The notes beneath the pieces were generated by a model, which was not told where the DNA came from, searched no databases, and saw only the letters and a list, made by a program, of their open reading frames with translations. A stretch of 59,096 bases of DNA from a virus. Of the stretch, positions 35,565 to 44,900 are shown one piece after another (positions within the stretch are counted from its first letter, which is position 1; the number at the start of each line of letters is the position of its first letter). The translations under genes were made by a program, and so were the position numbers. The stretch spans positions 1-59,096 of IMG/VR virus record IMGVR_UViG_3300017782_000016; one strand, written 5' to 3'.

Positions 35565-35891
35565 CTAAGACACCTTAACTTGAATAGATTCTGCAACTTC
35601 GCGTTTAGGCAAAGTAATTTGCAGAATACCATCTTCTAATTTAGATGAAATTGAATTTATATCTACCAAACCACCAAGGTTAATTTTTCTTAGTAGTTTT
35701 TTGTCCTTATCTTCTGTAAGGAAAACTTTTAAAAAATCGTTTGTAGCAGAGATAGAAACTTTATTTTTCTTAACTCCAGGCATTACGATTTTAGCTTGGT
35801 AAACATCACCTAATGATTTAACCCCATCGATAGATGCGTTGTCGATACCATATAGGTCGTTGAATATAATGTCTAATAATGAATTGTTCAT
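35565..35891 (-). CDS. Small heat-shock protein (Hsp20 / alpha-crystallin)
   Basis: A 108-aa protein. It has an alpha-crystallin beta-sandwich: VYQAKIVMPGVKKNKVSISA, FLKVFLTED, and the signature SSKLEDGILQITLPKRE followed by SIQVKVS. Length is short for the family, with only a brief N-terminal arm. Hsp20 proteins hold unfolding proteins in solution; phage copies are known in marine T4-like phages and may assist virion assembly. Located between a glycosyltransferase gene and a terminator on the minus strand. Confidence 0.85.
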   Translation of the reverse strand: MNNSLLDIIFNDLYGIDNASIDGVKSLGDVYQAKIVMPGVKKNKVSISATNDFLKVFLTEDKDKKLLRKINLGGLVDINSISSKLEDGILQITLPKREVAESIQVKVS

Positions 35892-35924
35892 GCATTTATT
35901 TTTGCATTTACCGTGCCAAAAACA

Positions 35925-37010
35925 CTAAAGGCTCTCTAGCTCAGTAAGTAAGCGGTCTGCAGTCTTTTCATAAGAAAATTGCTCTCTTAATTTTTCTCCT
36001 TCTGGGTTATTTTGTCCCTTTTTAGAGACAGCTTGATCCATTGCTTGTGACACAGTGTCACTATCCCAAGTGTGTATATTACCTTGGTTAAATGGCTGAT
36101 CCTCTATGAAGAATTTACCATCATAAGCTGGTTCGGTCCCATTAGGTTCGATAAGGATACAATTATCTTTATTGGCCCAATCTTTATGTGAAGTGTGATT
36201 AACAACTAAACTCCATTTGCCTAAAGCAGTAGCATTAAAGGCAGGTAAGTTCCAACCCTCAGCCCCACTTAAACCTGTTAGGTCAACATCAATAGAATTT
36301 AAAAATTCATTTACCTCTGAGTTTTTGTTTAAGAATGGTAAAAAATTTATATTAGTATACCTCTTGCCATCCAAACAATTTAGAAGAATGTTTTGCATTT
36401 CTTCTGGCTTAAAGAACGGATTGTTAACGCAAACACTTAATTGATAATCGTTATTATTGCCATATTTTTGTAGCCATAATCTAATTATTTTTTCAGTATT
36501 TTTGCGTTTTTCAAATTTACCCATCAAACCAAAATGCACAACATTTTTGCTAAGATACTCTTTATCTGTTTTAACAAAGTCTTCATCGAAACCCATTGAT
36601 ACAGAACCACAATCAACATTGTGATTTTTGAAAAGGTCCTCTGAAAACTTACTAGAAAATAAAGTTTTAGTTTGAAATTTAGCAATATTAATTTCAGATG
36701 CTGTGGCTTGATCTAATTCATGAAACGTAAGAAGCAATTGTTTGGGCGATATTCTTGTCTGACTCCCATTCAAATGCCACATTTTAAATGTTGGTTTATC
36801 CTTAGATAATTTAGCATTTGCTTCCATTGCTGATTGATGTAACCAGTCGTGAAATTTAGGGTCTACTTTATCGTAAACATTTAAATCTATTCCGCCTCCA
36901 ATTGGATAAAGGGCAACGTCAACACCCTTCCGCCAAAATTGACGGAGGATGTTGTATGTAACATTCCCAAACGAAAGTGAGTTTAATGGTGCTTCTACTA
37001 TAATTTCCAT
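35925..37010 (-). CDS. Glycosyltransferase, GT-B (group 1) type
   Basis: A 361-aa protein. The C-terminal Rossmann half has the pattern of GT4 enzymes: FGLMGKFEKRKNTEKIIRLW, then IDVDLTGLSGAEGWNLPAFNATALGKW, the E-x7-type nucleotide-sugar site, and an N-terminal acceptor half (EAPLNSLSFGNVTYNILRQF). It starts in a TAATG overlap with the SSB gene, so it sits inside a replication/nucleotide operon, apart from the main glycan cassette. The substrate cannot be read from the sequence; DNA-base, virion or host glycan are all possible. Confidence 0.75.
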   Translation of the reverse strand: MEIIVEAPLNSLSFGNVTYNILRQFWRKGVDVALYPIGGGIDLNVYDKVDPKFHDWLHQSAMEANAKLSKDKPTFKMWHLNGSQTRISPKQLLLTFHELDQATASEINIAKFQTKTLFSSKFSEDLFKNHNVDCGSVSMGFDEDFVKTDKEYLSKNVVHFGLMGKFEKRKNTEKIIRLWLQKYGNNNDYQLSVCVNNPFFKPEEMQNILLNCLDGKRYTNINFLPFLNKNSEVNEFLNSIDVDLTGLSGAEGWNLPAFNATALGKWSLVVNHTSHKDWANKDNCILIEPNGTEPAYDGKFFIEDQPFNQGNIHTWDSDTVSQAMDQAVSKKGQNNPEGEKLREQFSYEKTADRLLTELESL

Positions 37011-37363
37011 TAGAAAGGAATTTCGTCGTCTGAACTAGATGCTGCAGCAGCTTCTGTTTCCTTTTTAGAACTTAGGAACTGCACATTATCACCCTTAATA
37101 TATAATTTAGAGTTTTTCTTGCCATCTTTTTCCCACACATCTTGGAATAAGCGACCTTCTACTAGAACTTTACTACCCTTAGATAGGTATTTTGCAGTGT
37201 TTTCTGCAGTTTTATTCCACGTTTCTACATCAATGTAATGAGCTTTATCTTTCTTCACTACATCATTAACAGCTACTACTAGCCGTGTCACTTGGTTGTC
37301 TCCAACCTTCTTATTTTCTGGATCTCTTGCGAGATTGCCCATGATTATTGATTTATTGAACAT
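37010..37363 (-). CDS. ssb: Single-stranded DNA-binding protein
   Basis: A 117-aa OB-fold protein of the bacterial SSB family: MFNKSIIMGNLARDPENKKVG, RLVVAVNDVV, HYIDVETWNKTAENTAKYLSKGSKVLVEGRL. It ends in the classic acidic tip DDEIPF that recruits partner proteins. It coats single-stranded DNA in replication and recombination. It overlaps the sigma-like gene upstream by 11 bp and the glycosyltransferase downstream by 1 bp. It may work with the UvsX recombinase encoded at the right end. Confidence 0.93.
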   Translation of the reverse strand: MFNKSIIMGNLARDPENKKVGDNQVTRLVVAVNDVVKKDKAHYIDVETWNKTAENTAKYLSKGSKVLVEGRLFQDVWEKDGKKNSKLYIKGDNVQFLSSKKETEAAAASSSDDEIPF

Positions 37364-37922
37364 ATTTTTTTATCTCCTTTAAATAGTTATTATGTATATT
37401 AATACATCCTTGTATCGATAAGTCAAGCTCTTTTGCAATTTTTTTCCAAGGAACTAGTTTTTTATCGTCTGAATATCTAAGCTGAAAGATTTTTTTAACT
37501 CTTTCATCTTTAGATTTATTAACAGCTTTAAATATTTTTTTGATGCTTTCGTTCTCTTCGAGAACTTTTATGCCTGGATCGCAAGCGATCTCATTTAATT
37601 GTTTGACTTTAATATTTTCAAACGATTGGTGTGGGAATTTTAAATTTTTATTATATATATTTAAGCATTTCCATTTAGTTATATTACCTAGATATGTGCT
37701 GAATTTAGTGTTTTTTGTTTCATCATAATTGATTATAGCATCATAGATACGGTAATTTTTTTCATCAAGTATATCTTCTTTTCTGATACCTTCGAATGTA
37801 TTAGGTATATACCTATTTACCATTTCAACATAGATGCCAGAATGCTTTTCAATCAAGAGTTTTAAAGAGCTTTCGTCTTTATTTTCTTTTACGTTTTTAA
37901 TTAATTCAAATTCTGTTTCCAT
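37353..37922 (-). CDS. RNA polymerase sigma factor, phage type
   Basis: A 189-aa protein, near the size of the T4 late sigma gp55 (185 aa). Region 2 lies at about 20-90: LIEKHSGIYVEMVNRYI, KEDILDEKNYRIYDAIINYDETKNTKFSTYLGNITKW (core YDETKNTKFSTYLG). Region 4 lies at about 140-185 with a helix-turn-helix: RVKKIFQLRY, PWKKIAKELDLSIQGCINIHNNYL. It overlaps the dNMP kinase by 22 bp and SSB by 11 bp in a minus-strand operon. I infer that it directs host RNA polymerase to phage promoters; the GTGTAA elements are the obvious candidate targets. Confidence 0.8.
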   Translation of the reverse strand: METEFELIKNVKENKDESSLKLLIEKHSGIYVEMVNRYIPNTFEGIRKEDILDEKNYRIYDAIINYDETKNTKFSTYLGNITKWKCLNIYNKNLKFPHQSFENIKVKQLNEIACDPGIKVLEENESIKKIFKAVNKSKDERVKKIFQLRYSDDKKLVPWKKIAKELDLSIQGCINIHNNYLKEIKKYVQ

Positions 37923-38476
37923 TTTTCTTTAATATAATGAGGGGTCATTTGCCATAAAATTTCGGCGTGATCATCACACTCTGACATATTATCAGCCAAT
38001 GGTGGCCAAGAGTGACACTGGTCTGAAATTGCTGCAACTTTTGGGTCATTCTCTTTTTCGGTTTCGTTTGGTGCTTCATTACCCGTTTTTTCTATATGGA
38101 TAACCCATCCATCTTTTTCAGAGATGTGTTTAGCTTCAAAATCAAATCTTACGTCTGCGACAATATAAAGTTTTTTATCTTTTCTGCTTGCAAGTTTTTC
38201 TTCTAGTTTATCTAACCAAACTCGCTCGCCCCATTTTTCTTTCATAGCTTCACCGTAAGCTACAAGGATTGGTCTAATCAAATTTTTATCATCAGTATTA
38301 TCGGTTCTTACTGGGAAATGAAAATTACAAGCTATAAGTTTATCTAAGTCAGACTTAATTTGATCTGCTAAAGATACGATTTCAACTTCACATTCAAACT
38401 CTCGTTCTATGATTTTTTTTAAACACAATGCTAATGTGTCTTTTCCAGATCTTGCTATACCACTAATCCCTATCAT
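37901..38476 (-). CDS. Deoxynucleoside monophosphate kinase-like P-loop enzyme
   Basis: A 191-aa protein with an N-terminal P-loop GIARSGKDT (residues 6-14), then a helix, ...SLADQIKSDLDKL, a middle LVAYGEAMKEKWGERVWLDKL and IVADVRFDFEAKHI (Walker-B-like strand). This is the plan of T4 gene 1 dNMP kinase-like proteins, which make dNDPs for phage DNA. It overlaps the unknown gene upstream by 14 bp. It fits with the adjacent ribonucleotide reductase in supplying precursors. Confidence 0.75.
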   Translation of the reverse strand: MIGISGIARSGKDTLALCLKKIIEREFECEVEIVSLADQIKSDLDKLIACNFHFPVRTDNTDDKNLIRPILVAYGEAMKEKWGERVWLDKLEEKLASRKDKKLYIVADVRFDFEAKHISEKDGWVIHIEKTGNEAPNETEKENDPKVAAISDQCHSWPPLADNMSECDDHAEILWQMTPHYIKEKWKQNLN

Positions 38477-38759
38477 TATTTAACAACTCCCTTAACGCTT
38501 GTGATTCTTTATACATACCTATGTCAGATAACATTTCATCCATTCTAAACAGTTCATCAGAAATTTCAACTTCTTCGTTGATTTTTTTTACTCTAATGAC
38601 AGCTGCGACGTTAGCACCTAAACCTAATTCATCTATTATGTAGGTTAAAGCCTTATTTGCGGCTTCGTTCTTATTTTCAGCTATGACTACTGTAGTCCAA
38701 TCAGAACTACTACATAGATAAAAATCTTCTTTTTCTCCATCTAATTTTATTAAGAACAT
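38463..38759 (-). CDS. Unknown small protein
   Basis: A 98-aa protein beginning MFLIKLDGEKEDFYLCSSSDWTTVVIAENKNEAANKALTYI, then a charged C-terminal half. The VIAENKNEAANKAL part looks like a small alpha/beta repeat, not a named domain. It is the first gene of the minus-strand nucleotide/replication operon, with a divergent regulatory region upstream. Confidence 0.55.
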   Translation of the reverse strand: MFLIKLDGEKEDFYLCSSSDWTTVVIAENKNEAANKALTYIIDELGLGANVAAVIRVKKINEEVEISDELFRMDEMLSDIGMYKESQALRELLNNDRD

Positions 38760-38816
38760 GAAAAGAAGATATAATAAAAATTTCTAAAAGTCAATATTAC
38801 TTTTATATATTTATTA

Positions 38817-38834
38817 AAATACTTTAAAGTATTT
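38817..38834. repeat. 18-bp perfect palindrome AAATACTTTAAAGTATTT
   Basis: Perfect dyad in the divergent control region; a dimeric repressor or activator site is a natural reading. Confidence 0.6.
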
Positions 38835-38861
38835 AAGATATTTTATATGTATATATATTAA

Positions 38862-38883
38862 CTCGCTCGCCCTTGCTCGCTCG
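38862..38883. repeat. CTCG tandem element
   Basis: CTCGCTCG, then CCCTTG, then CTCGCTCG: two identical octamers in an otherwise AT-rich gap, conspicuous for base composition. Confidence 0.6.
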
Positions 38884-38979
38884 TTAAACAACTTTATGTT
38901 ACACTGAAACTTACAAAATTCAAGTAAAAAATTTTATTTTTATTTTTTCAGCAAAAAGTATTGACTAATCAGAATGACA

Positions 38980-38985
38980 GTGTAA
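38980..38985 (+). promoter_or_regulatory. GTGTAA element, 13 bp before the nrdB-like ATG
   Basis: Overlaps the sigma70-like -10 (TAAATT 38983-38988), so this start may be read by either polymerase form. Confidence 0.5.
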
Positions 38986-38998
38986 ATTCTTATTACAT

Positions 38999-39970
38999 AT
39001 GCTATTCGAGGAACAAGTATCAAGGAAACCAAATCTCTATCCGTGGACAGAGGAATTTGTAAACGCCATGCATAATGGCTTCTGGACCGACAAGGAGTTT
39101 AACTTCCAGTCTGATGTGCAGGATTTTAAAGTAAATCTCAACGATCAAGAGCGAGAAATTGTTAAAAGGACGCTGTCAGCTATTGGTCAAGTAGAGGTTT
39201 CTGTTAAGAAATTTTGGGCTAACTTAGGTAATCACCTACCGCATCCAGGAATTACTGATTTAGGTTATGTGATGGCCAACATAGAAGTTATTCATAACAA
39301 CGCATATGAGCGACTTTTGAGCGTTCTAGAGCTAGAAGACGTATTTGAAGAGAACCTAAAACTACCAATTATTAAGGGTAGGATAGACTATCTAAAAAAA
39401 TATCTAGAAAAATGCTACAAAGACGACAAAAAACAATATATCTATTCTATGATTTTGTTTACCTTGTTTGTAGAAAATGTTTCTTTGTTTAGTCAATTTT
39501 ATATTATTAACTGGTTTAACAGGTTTGACAATGTGCTAAAAGATACAGCGCAGCAAGTAGCATACACAAGTCGTGAAGAAAATATTCACGGTTTAGTTGG
39601 GACAAAAATTCTCAATACATTAAGAGAAGAGTACCCAGAGCTTTTCAATGCTGATTTACCAGATAGATTAAAAGAAGAAGCCCAGTGTGCATTTGAGGCA
39701 GAATCAGATATCATTGACTGGATCATAGGCGATTATGACAGAGAAGGATTAAATGCCGACATTTTAAAAGAATTTATAAAAAACAGATTAAATGAGTCAC
39801 TAGAACAAATTGGCTTTGATAAGGTTTTTGAGGTTGACAAAAAGAAACTTTCTCTTACTATATGGTTTGATGAGGATGTATTAGGTAATTCTGCTACAGA
39901 TTTTTTCTTTAAAAGACCTACCGAATACTCTAAAAAAGACAAATCATTTGACGAAGAGGACTTATTTTAA
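38999..39970 (+). CDS. nrdB: Class I ribonucleotide reductase, small (beta) subunit
   Basis: A 323-aa protein with the metal-ligand pattern of class I beta chains: E66, E96 and H99 (ANIEVIHNNAY), E159 (LFVENVSLF), E194 and H197 (SREENIH). The radical tyrosine corresponds to Y103. By my alignment the first ligand is Glu where E. coli NrdB has Asp84. It generates the radical used by the alpha subunit to reduce ribonucleotides. It overlaps the alpha gene by 1 bp. Supplies dNTPs for phage DNA synthesis. Confidence 0.9.
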   Translation: MLFEEQVSRKPNLYPWTEEFVNAMHNGFWTDKEFNFQSDVQDFKVNLNDQEREIVKRTLSAIGQVEVSVKKFWANLGNHLPHPGITDLGYVMANIEVIHNNAYERLLSVLELEDVFEENLKLPIIKGRIDYLKKYLEKCYKDDKKQYIYSMILFTLFVENVSLFSQFYIINWFNRFDNVLKDTAQQVAYTSREENIHGLVGTKILNTLREEYPELFNADLPDRLKEEAQCAFEAESDIIDWIIGDYDREGLNADILKEFIKNRLNESLEQIGFDKVFEVDKKKLSLTIWFDEDVLGNSATDFFFKRPTEYSKKDKSFDEEDLF

Positions 39971-41616
39971 TGAAAGATTATTACTGGCTTAACAGAGATT
40001 CAAGAACATTCTTGAAGAGAGGATACCTGGACGATGGAGAAACTCCAGAGGAAAGAATTAAAAACATAGCTGACGCAGCTCAAGAATTACTATCCATACC
40101 AGGTTTTTCTGAGAAGTTCCAGAGTTATATGTCTAAAGGATGGTATTCTTTATCATCTCCAATATGGGCTAATTTTGGTAAGAAAAGAGGCTTACCTATA
40201 TCATGTTTCGGATCTTACATTGATGATACTATGGAATCTATCCTTAAAAAATCATCAGAAGTAGGAATGATGACAAAGTGTGGGGGTGGTACATCTGGTT
40301 ATTTTGGGGCCATAAGAGAACGTGGCTCTGACATTGGAAGTGGTGGAAAATCTAATGGACCAATACACTTCTTAGAAATATTTGAAACAATTGCAAATGT
40401 CGTATCTCAATCAAATGTTCGTCGTGGTAGCTTTGCTGCTTATTTACCTGTTGAGCATCCAGATATTTTAGAGTTTTTGCAAATCAGAAATGATGGCCAT
40501 GCAATTCAAAACTTATCTATTGGTGTCACAATTGGAGACGCCTGGATGAAAGAAATGCTAGCTGGCGACAAGGACAAAAGAAAAGTTTGGGGAGCTATTA
40601 TTAAAAAACGTTTTGAGAGCGGATACCCCTATATCTTCTACAAAAACGCAATGAATAGAAATGCTCCTTTAGTATATCAAGACAAAGGATTGGAAATTTA
40701 TGCAAGTAATTTATGCTCTGAAATCGCATTACATTCAAATACAGAAGAATCATTTGTTTGTAATTTATCATCTTTAAACGTCTTACATTACGATGAATGG
40801 AAGGATACAGATGCACCAGAAATACTTACTTATTTCTTAGATGCAGTAATGACTGAATTTATTGATAAATGTAAAAGTAAACCATTTATGGATGCACCTA
40901 GAAATTTTGCTAAAAACCAAAGAGCTTTAGGTATAGGTGTTTTAGGTTGGCATTCCTTATTACAATCTAAAATGATTGCATTTGAGTCTATGGAAGCTAA
41001 GTTTTTAAATCAAGAAATACATAAAAAAATTCAAGAAAAAACTAAATATGCAACCAAAGAGTTAGCTAAAGTTTACGGAGAACCGCCCCTACTTAAAGGT
41101 TATGGAGAACGTAATGTCACAACAATGGCTATTGCTCCAACCACTTCTAGTTCATTTATTCTTGGTCAAGTATCCCCAAGTATTGAGCCATTGAACTCAA
41201 ATTATTTTGTTAAAGACTTAGCTAAAGGGAAATTTACATACAAAAATCCATATTTAGAAGCCTTACTAGAAGAAAAAGAACAAAACACACAAGCAGTTTG
41301 GAAAACAATACTAGTTAAGGGTGGATCCGTACAACATTTGAATTTTCTAACAGATGAGGAAAAATCTGTATTTAAGACTTTTGGAGAAATCAGTCAGAAA
41401 GAAATCATTATACAAGCCGCTCAGAGACAGAAGTTTATAGATCAGTCTCAAAGCTTAAACATAATGGTACACCCTAAATCTTCACCCAAAGATGTCAGTC
41501 AACTAATGATTTTTGCTTGGGAGCAAGGAATTAAGACCTTATACTATCAAAGAGGCACAAACCCTTCTCAAGAGCTAAGTAGGAATTTATTAGAATGTGC
41601 ATCATGTGAGGGATAA
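39970..41616 (+). CDS. nrdA: Class I ribonucleotide reductase, large (alpha) subunit
   Basis: A 548-aa protein, much shorter than E. coli NrdA (761 aa) because the N-terminal ATP-cone is missing. Active-site parts are present: C79 (PISCFGSY), N247-C249-E251 (SNLCSEI), C264 (FVCNLSSLN) and a C-terminal Cys pair C543/C546 (ECASCEG) for re-reduction. MTKCGGGTSGYFGAIRERG is the usual substrate loop. Without an ATP-cone, overall activity control by ATP/dATP is likely absent, as expected of a phage enzyme. Ends 18 bp before the tail-fibre operon. Confidence 0.92.
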   Translation: MKDYYWLNRDSRTFLKRGYLDDGETPEERIKNIADAAQELLSIPGFSEKFQSYMSKGWYSLSSPIWANFGKKRGLPISCFGSYIDDTMESILKKSSEVGMMTKCGGGTSGYFGAIRERGSDIGSGGKSNGPIHFLEIFETIANVVSQSNVRRGSFAAYLPVEHPDILEFLQIRNDGHAIQNLSIGVTIGDAWMKEMLAGDKDKRKVWGAIIKKRFESGYPYIFYKNAMNRNAPLVYQDKGLEIYASNLCSEIALHSNTEESFVCNLSSLNVLHYDEWKDTDAPEILTYFLDAVMTEFIDKCKSKPFMDAPRNFAKNQRALGIGVLGWHSLLQSKMIAFESMEAKFLNQEIHKKIQEKTKYATKELAKVYGEPPLLKGYGERNVTTMAIAPTTSSSFILGQVSPSIEPLNSNYFVKDLAKGKFTYKNPYLEALLEEKEQNTQAVWKTILVKGGSVQHLNFLTDEEKSVFKTFGEISQKEIIIQAAQRQKFIDQSQSLNIMVHPKSSPKDVSQLMIFAWEQGIKTLYYQRGTNPSQELSRNLLECASCEG

Positions 41617-41620
41617 AAAT

Positions 41621-41626
41621 GTGTAA
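41621..41626 (+). promoter_or_regulatory. GTGTAA element, 8 bp before the ATG at 41635
   Basis: Fills the 18-bp gap after the ribonucleotide reductase genes; marks the switch from metabolism to tail-fibre genes. Confidence 0.6.
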
Positions 41627-41634
41627 ATACCTGT

Positions 41635-41970
41635 ATGGCAGCAGGCACACATAATATCACAATTGAAAAAAAGGCTAGTTTTAGTTTTTCAGCTACCTTT
41701 AAACAACCAAATGGATCAGCTTTAAACCTAACGGACAGAACACCATCTGCTCAAATACGTAGAGATTTCGACAATGGTCTTCAAGCCACATTTACAGTTG
41801 TTAAAACAGATGCTACTAATGGAATCGCTACTTTATCTCTCACTTCCGCTCAAACTAGCGCCTTAACAGAAGACCCAAGTCATTATGATTTATTCTTTAC
41901 TTTGAGTAACGGAACTGTAGAAAAAGTTTTGCAAGGATCCGTCTCAATCATTAAGAATGTAACAACATAA
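41635..41970 (+). CDS. Small fibre-associated Ig-like protein
   Basis: A 111-aa all-beta protein (HNITIEKKASFSFSATFKQPNG, LTDRTPSAQIRRDF, GIATLSLTSAQTSAL, YDLFFTL). The arrangement is that of small Ig-like or BppU-N-terminal proteins found beside phage receptor-binding proteins. It overlaps the fibre gene by 1 bp (TAATG). Role as an attachment or chaperone domain for the fibre is inferred. Confidence 0.6.
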   Translation: MAAGTHNITIEKKASFSFSATFKQPNGSALNLTDRTPSAQIRRDFDNGLQATFTVVKTDATNGIATLSLTSAQTSALTEDPSHYDLFFTLSNGTVEKVLQGSVSIIKNVTT

Positions 41971-44900
41971 TGTCAGATGTTAATATTAGAATCACTACTA
42001 CAGAAGGAGCAACCGTTATCACATCAACAACGGGTGCTAGTCATGTAGTAAATGATAGCGCATCTATACAAGCTTCTGTTATTGCTTCTACTGACCCAGC
42101 TGCAGAAATCAGCACAACCAGTGATGGCGCGGCTGATGTAACAATTGATGATACTTTTTTTGAACCAACAATTGCCAGTGATCTTCTAGAACTAAGAACT
42201 GCCACTGGTTTATTAGATACATCAACTGGACTTTTACAAAGTTCCATTACTGGTTTAACTGGTGCTACTGGAGAGTTGTTTGATTTAGTCACAGGTCTGA
42301 CTGGCGCAACAGGTGAGTTATCTAGTTCTGTTACTGGGTTGATAGGAGCAACTGGGGAACTAAGCACTGCTACAGGCATTTTAAAAACATTATCTGATAA
42401 TTTCGATACTTCGCTCAACAATACTGTTAACAATAAATTAGATACAAACAACCCAACAGCCACAGGTTTCTTTAGTTTGGATGGGGTTAGTGGCAATAAG
42501 TTAGCTTTTTTACTTAATGATGGAACAGCGCGCATTACACCTAGAAATGGTGTTGGTCTACATTTAAAAACAAATGCAACAAACAATGCTGCAGTTTCAC
42601 TAAAAGTTGAAGGCACAACTACAGTAACCCATGATTTTTTTAAAGACAGTGGTCAAACTAATGGGTTTGCCGATAATTCAAATCACTTTCATGACATCAC
42701 AACTATTAATCAAATTACACAGCAAGGCATTGGTAATAATCTAAATTTAGAAAGACTACAAGAAAGATATTATGCAGTCACTGATAACTTCGTTAGATTA
42801 GCGACAGGGTTGCAAGCAACCGATGTATTTTCAATATATCCAGATTCTCTTTGCCACGGTTTTGAAGGAGTAATGGACGGCAATAATGTAGTCCAACATA
42901 GTGGACTTCATTTAGGTATAGCAACTGGAACTGGTACACATATCGTAGAAACTGGAGTCACTGGTCAAGCAGCCTTTTTAAGTAAACACAGGGTCGCAAG
43001 AACAATAGGCACTAACGATATAGTAGAAACAAATTCTAACGGAGATGTTATAGGTTCAGCTGTTTTAAATATTACTGGTTTAGTCGCAAGCTCTAATAGA
43101 AGCGCTAATGCGCAAAGATTTTTTGTTTCTAACACTACACCGTTAGGTAAAAGTGAGCCATTAGAAATTAATTTTAATTTTGATCACCCACTAAAAATAG
43201 GTCAAAATGTTAGAATGAATTTTTCTCAATCTTTCGAAGGTCCAATAGTAGCAGCTTCTTTATTTGGTACTGTATCTAATACGGGATCTGGCAATGGAGT
43301 AATAACACCACAAACAGCTGACATAGAATTATTTGGTGGTAATTACAAAACTACTAATGAGGTTCCAGCTAACGCTTTAGATTTAACTGGTTTAGCTCAC
43401 GGCTGGAGTTTAGAGTCATTATCAAATGGAACTAGATTAGGTAGAGAGGGTGTTTTATCCCTACAAGATAAATCTTATACAGGTTTACCAGGTGGACCCA
43501 GATCTTATAATGAGCTTCTGCATATCACCTTTACTGGAGGTCAACAACACGGTTTAGAACAAAACGAAACAGTTACTCTTATTACTAATGGTCAAAATGA
43601 TTTGATTGTACATCAAAATGCATATGTTATAGATGCTCATGCTACTGGTGCACCAACAGGTATGTTTGCAATTACAGGAGCAGTAACATTTCAACCAAAT
43701 AATTTAAACACATTATCTAATTTTAATAGCACCTTAAAACCTTTTTTAAGTGGTCAAATCCTTAAAAGCATTTCTAATACAACTGGTTTCAATATAAATG
43801 GCTCAACCGTTAGTATTAATACTACAGAAGATCACGGTTTAAATGTTTTTGATACAGTTACAATTAACGGTTTAGGTAATCTACCCACAGATGGAGCTTC
43901 TTCGCCACTTGATGGTACAGCTGATACTGTTAGACATTTAGATGGGACATTCTTAGTTGTTGACACGCCAAGTGCTAAGAATTTTAAGTATTTAAGAGTT
44001 TTAGGGGATGCAAAAGACGGGAGCACACTTTATCAAATTACAGGTAGGGGTGGAGCTGTCGGTTCTACAGTTAGCCATTATCCTAACGCTACAGCTTTAA
44101 CTAGTGGGTCAGCTGCTATACTTTCTTATGGTCGTTTAATTAGACAACACAATCTACAAACAATTGAACCCCAAACAGGTAACTGGACAATACATAGAGG
44201 TAGTTTAGACGGTATACATAACGAAACCTTGGGCGATCAACTTTATACATTTTTTGCAGATAATAGTGGTCACTATAAAAGTTATCAGATTGGCCCTGGT
44301 TCTCAAGTAGATACTCACGGTATAGCATTAGGCAAAAGCGTTTATAATAATAATTACGAAACAATAAAAATCGGTTATAATACTGAAAAAACAAGTCCTA
44401 GTTTAAGTTTGGGCCCAAATCAAAAATCAGCAATTTGTCTAGAATCCGCTCAAGAAACTTTCAATATTACAGATGATATAGGTAATATTATTACATCTGT
44501 TTCTAAAACAGGTCTTCTATTTAATACTGATATAACCGCTAATGGCAGTATTTCAAGCAGTGGTCTTGTAGTAGGATTAACTGGAGCCAGATTTAATGAT
44601 GTTGTAGATGTTACTGGGAGTATAGGTGCTCAAAGAATAAGCATTAATGCTAGTGGCCCAAATGATGTTGCTGGCGTCTTAGAAGTTGGTGGGCATGCAG
44701 AATTTATTAGTACTGTAAATGTCGGCACAAGTCGAGATGATGTTAATAGATTGCAACTTACTTCAAGCAGTTTAGGGTTTGTATATGGGGGAACTATAAG
44801 TAATATCACTCGATTAAATGTTGATAAAATTGTTCCCGCTATAAGTTCAAATTTAGAATTAGAAGCTTCAAACACGACCATTGATATGCAAAAAACATTC

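Larger units (their letters stand above)
38760..38998. promoter_or_regulatory. Divergent control region between replication and RNR operons
   Basis: The longest gene-free stretch of the window, very AT-rich. It holds an 18-bp palindrome (38817-38834), a CTCG-rich element (38862-38883), a sigma70-like TTGACT (38961-38966) with TAAATT 16 bp further, and GTGTAA at 38980-38985. Both flanking operons start here, so it probably combines host-type and phage-type promoters. Confidence 0.7.

Noticed and set aside
42041-42616. 191-aa minus-strand open frame inside the tail-fibre gene
   Set aside because: Its PVAPVxPV repeats are the reverse-strand image of the fibre's GATGEL repeats.
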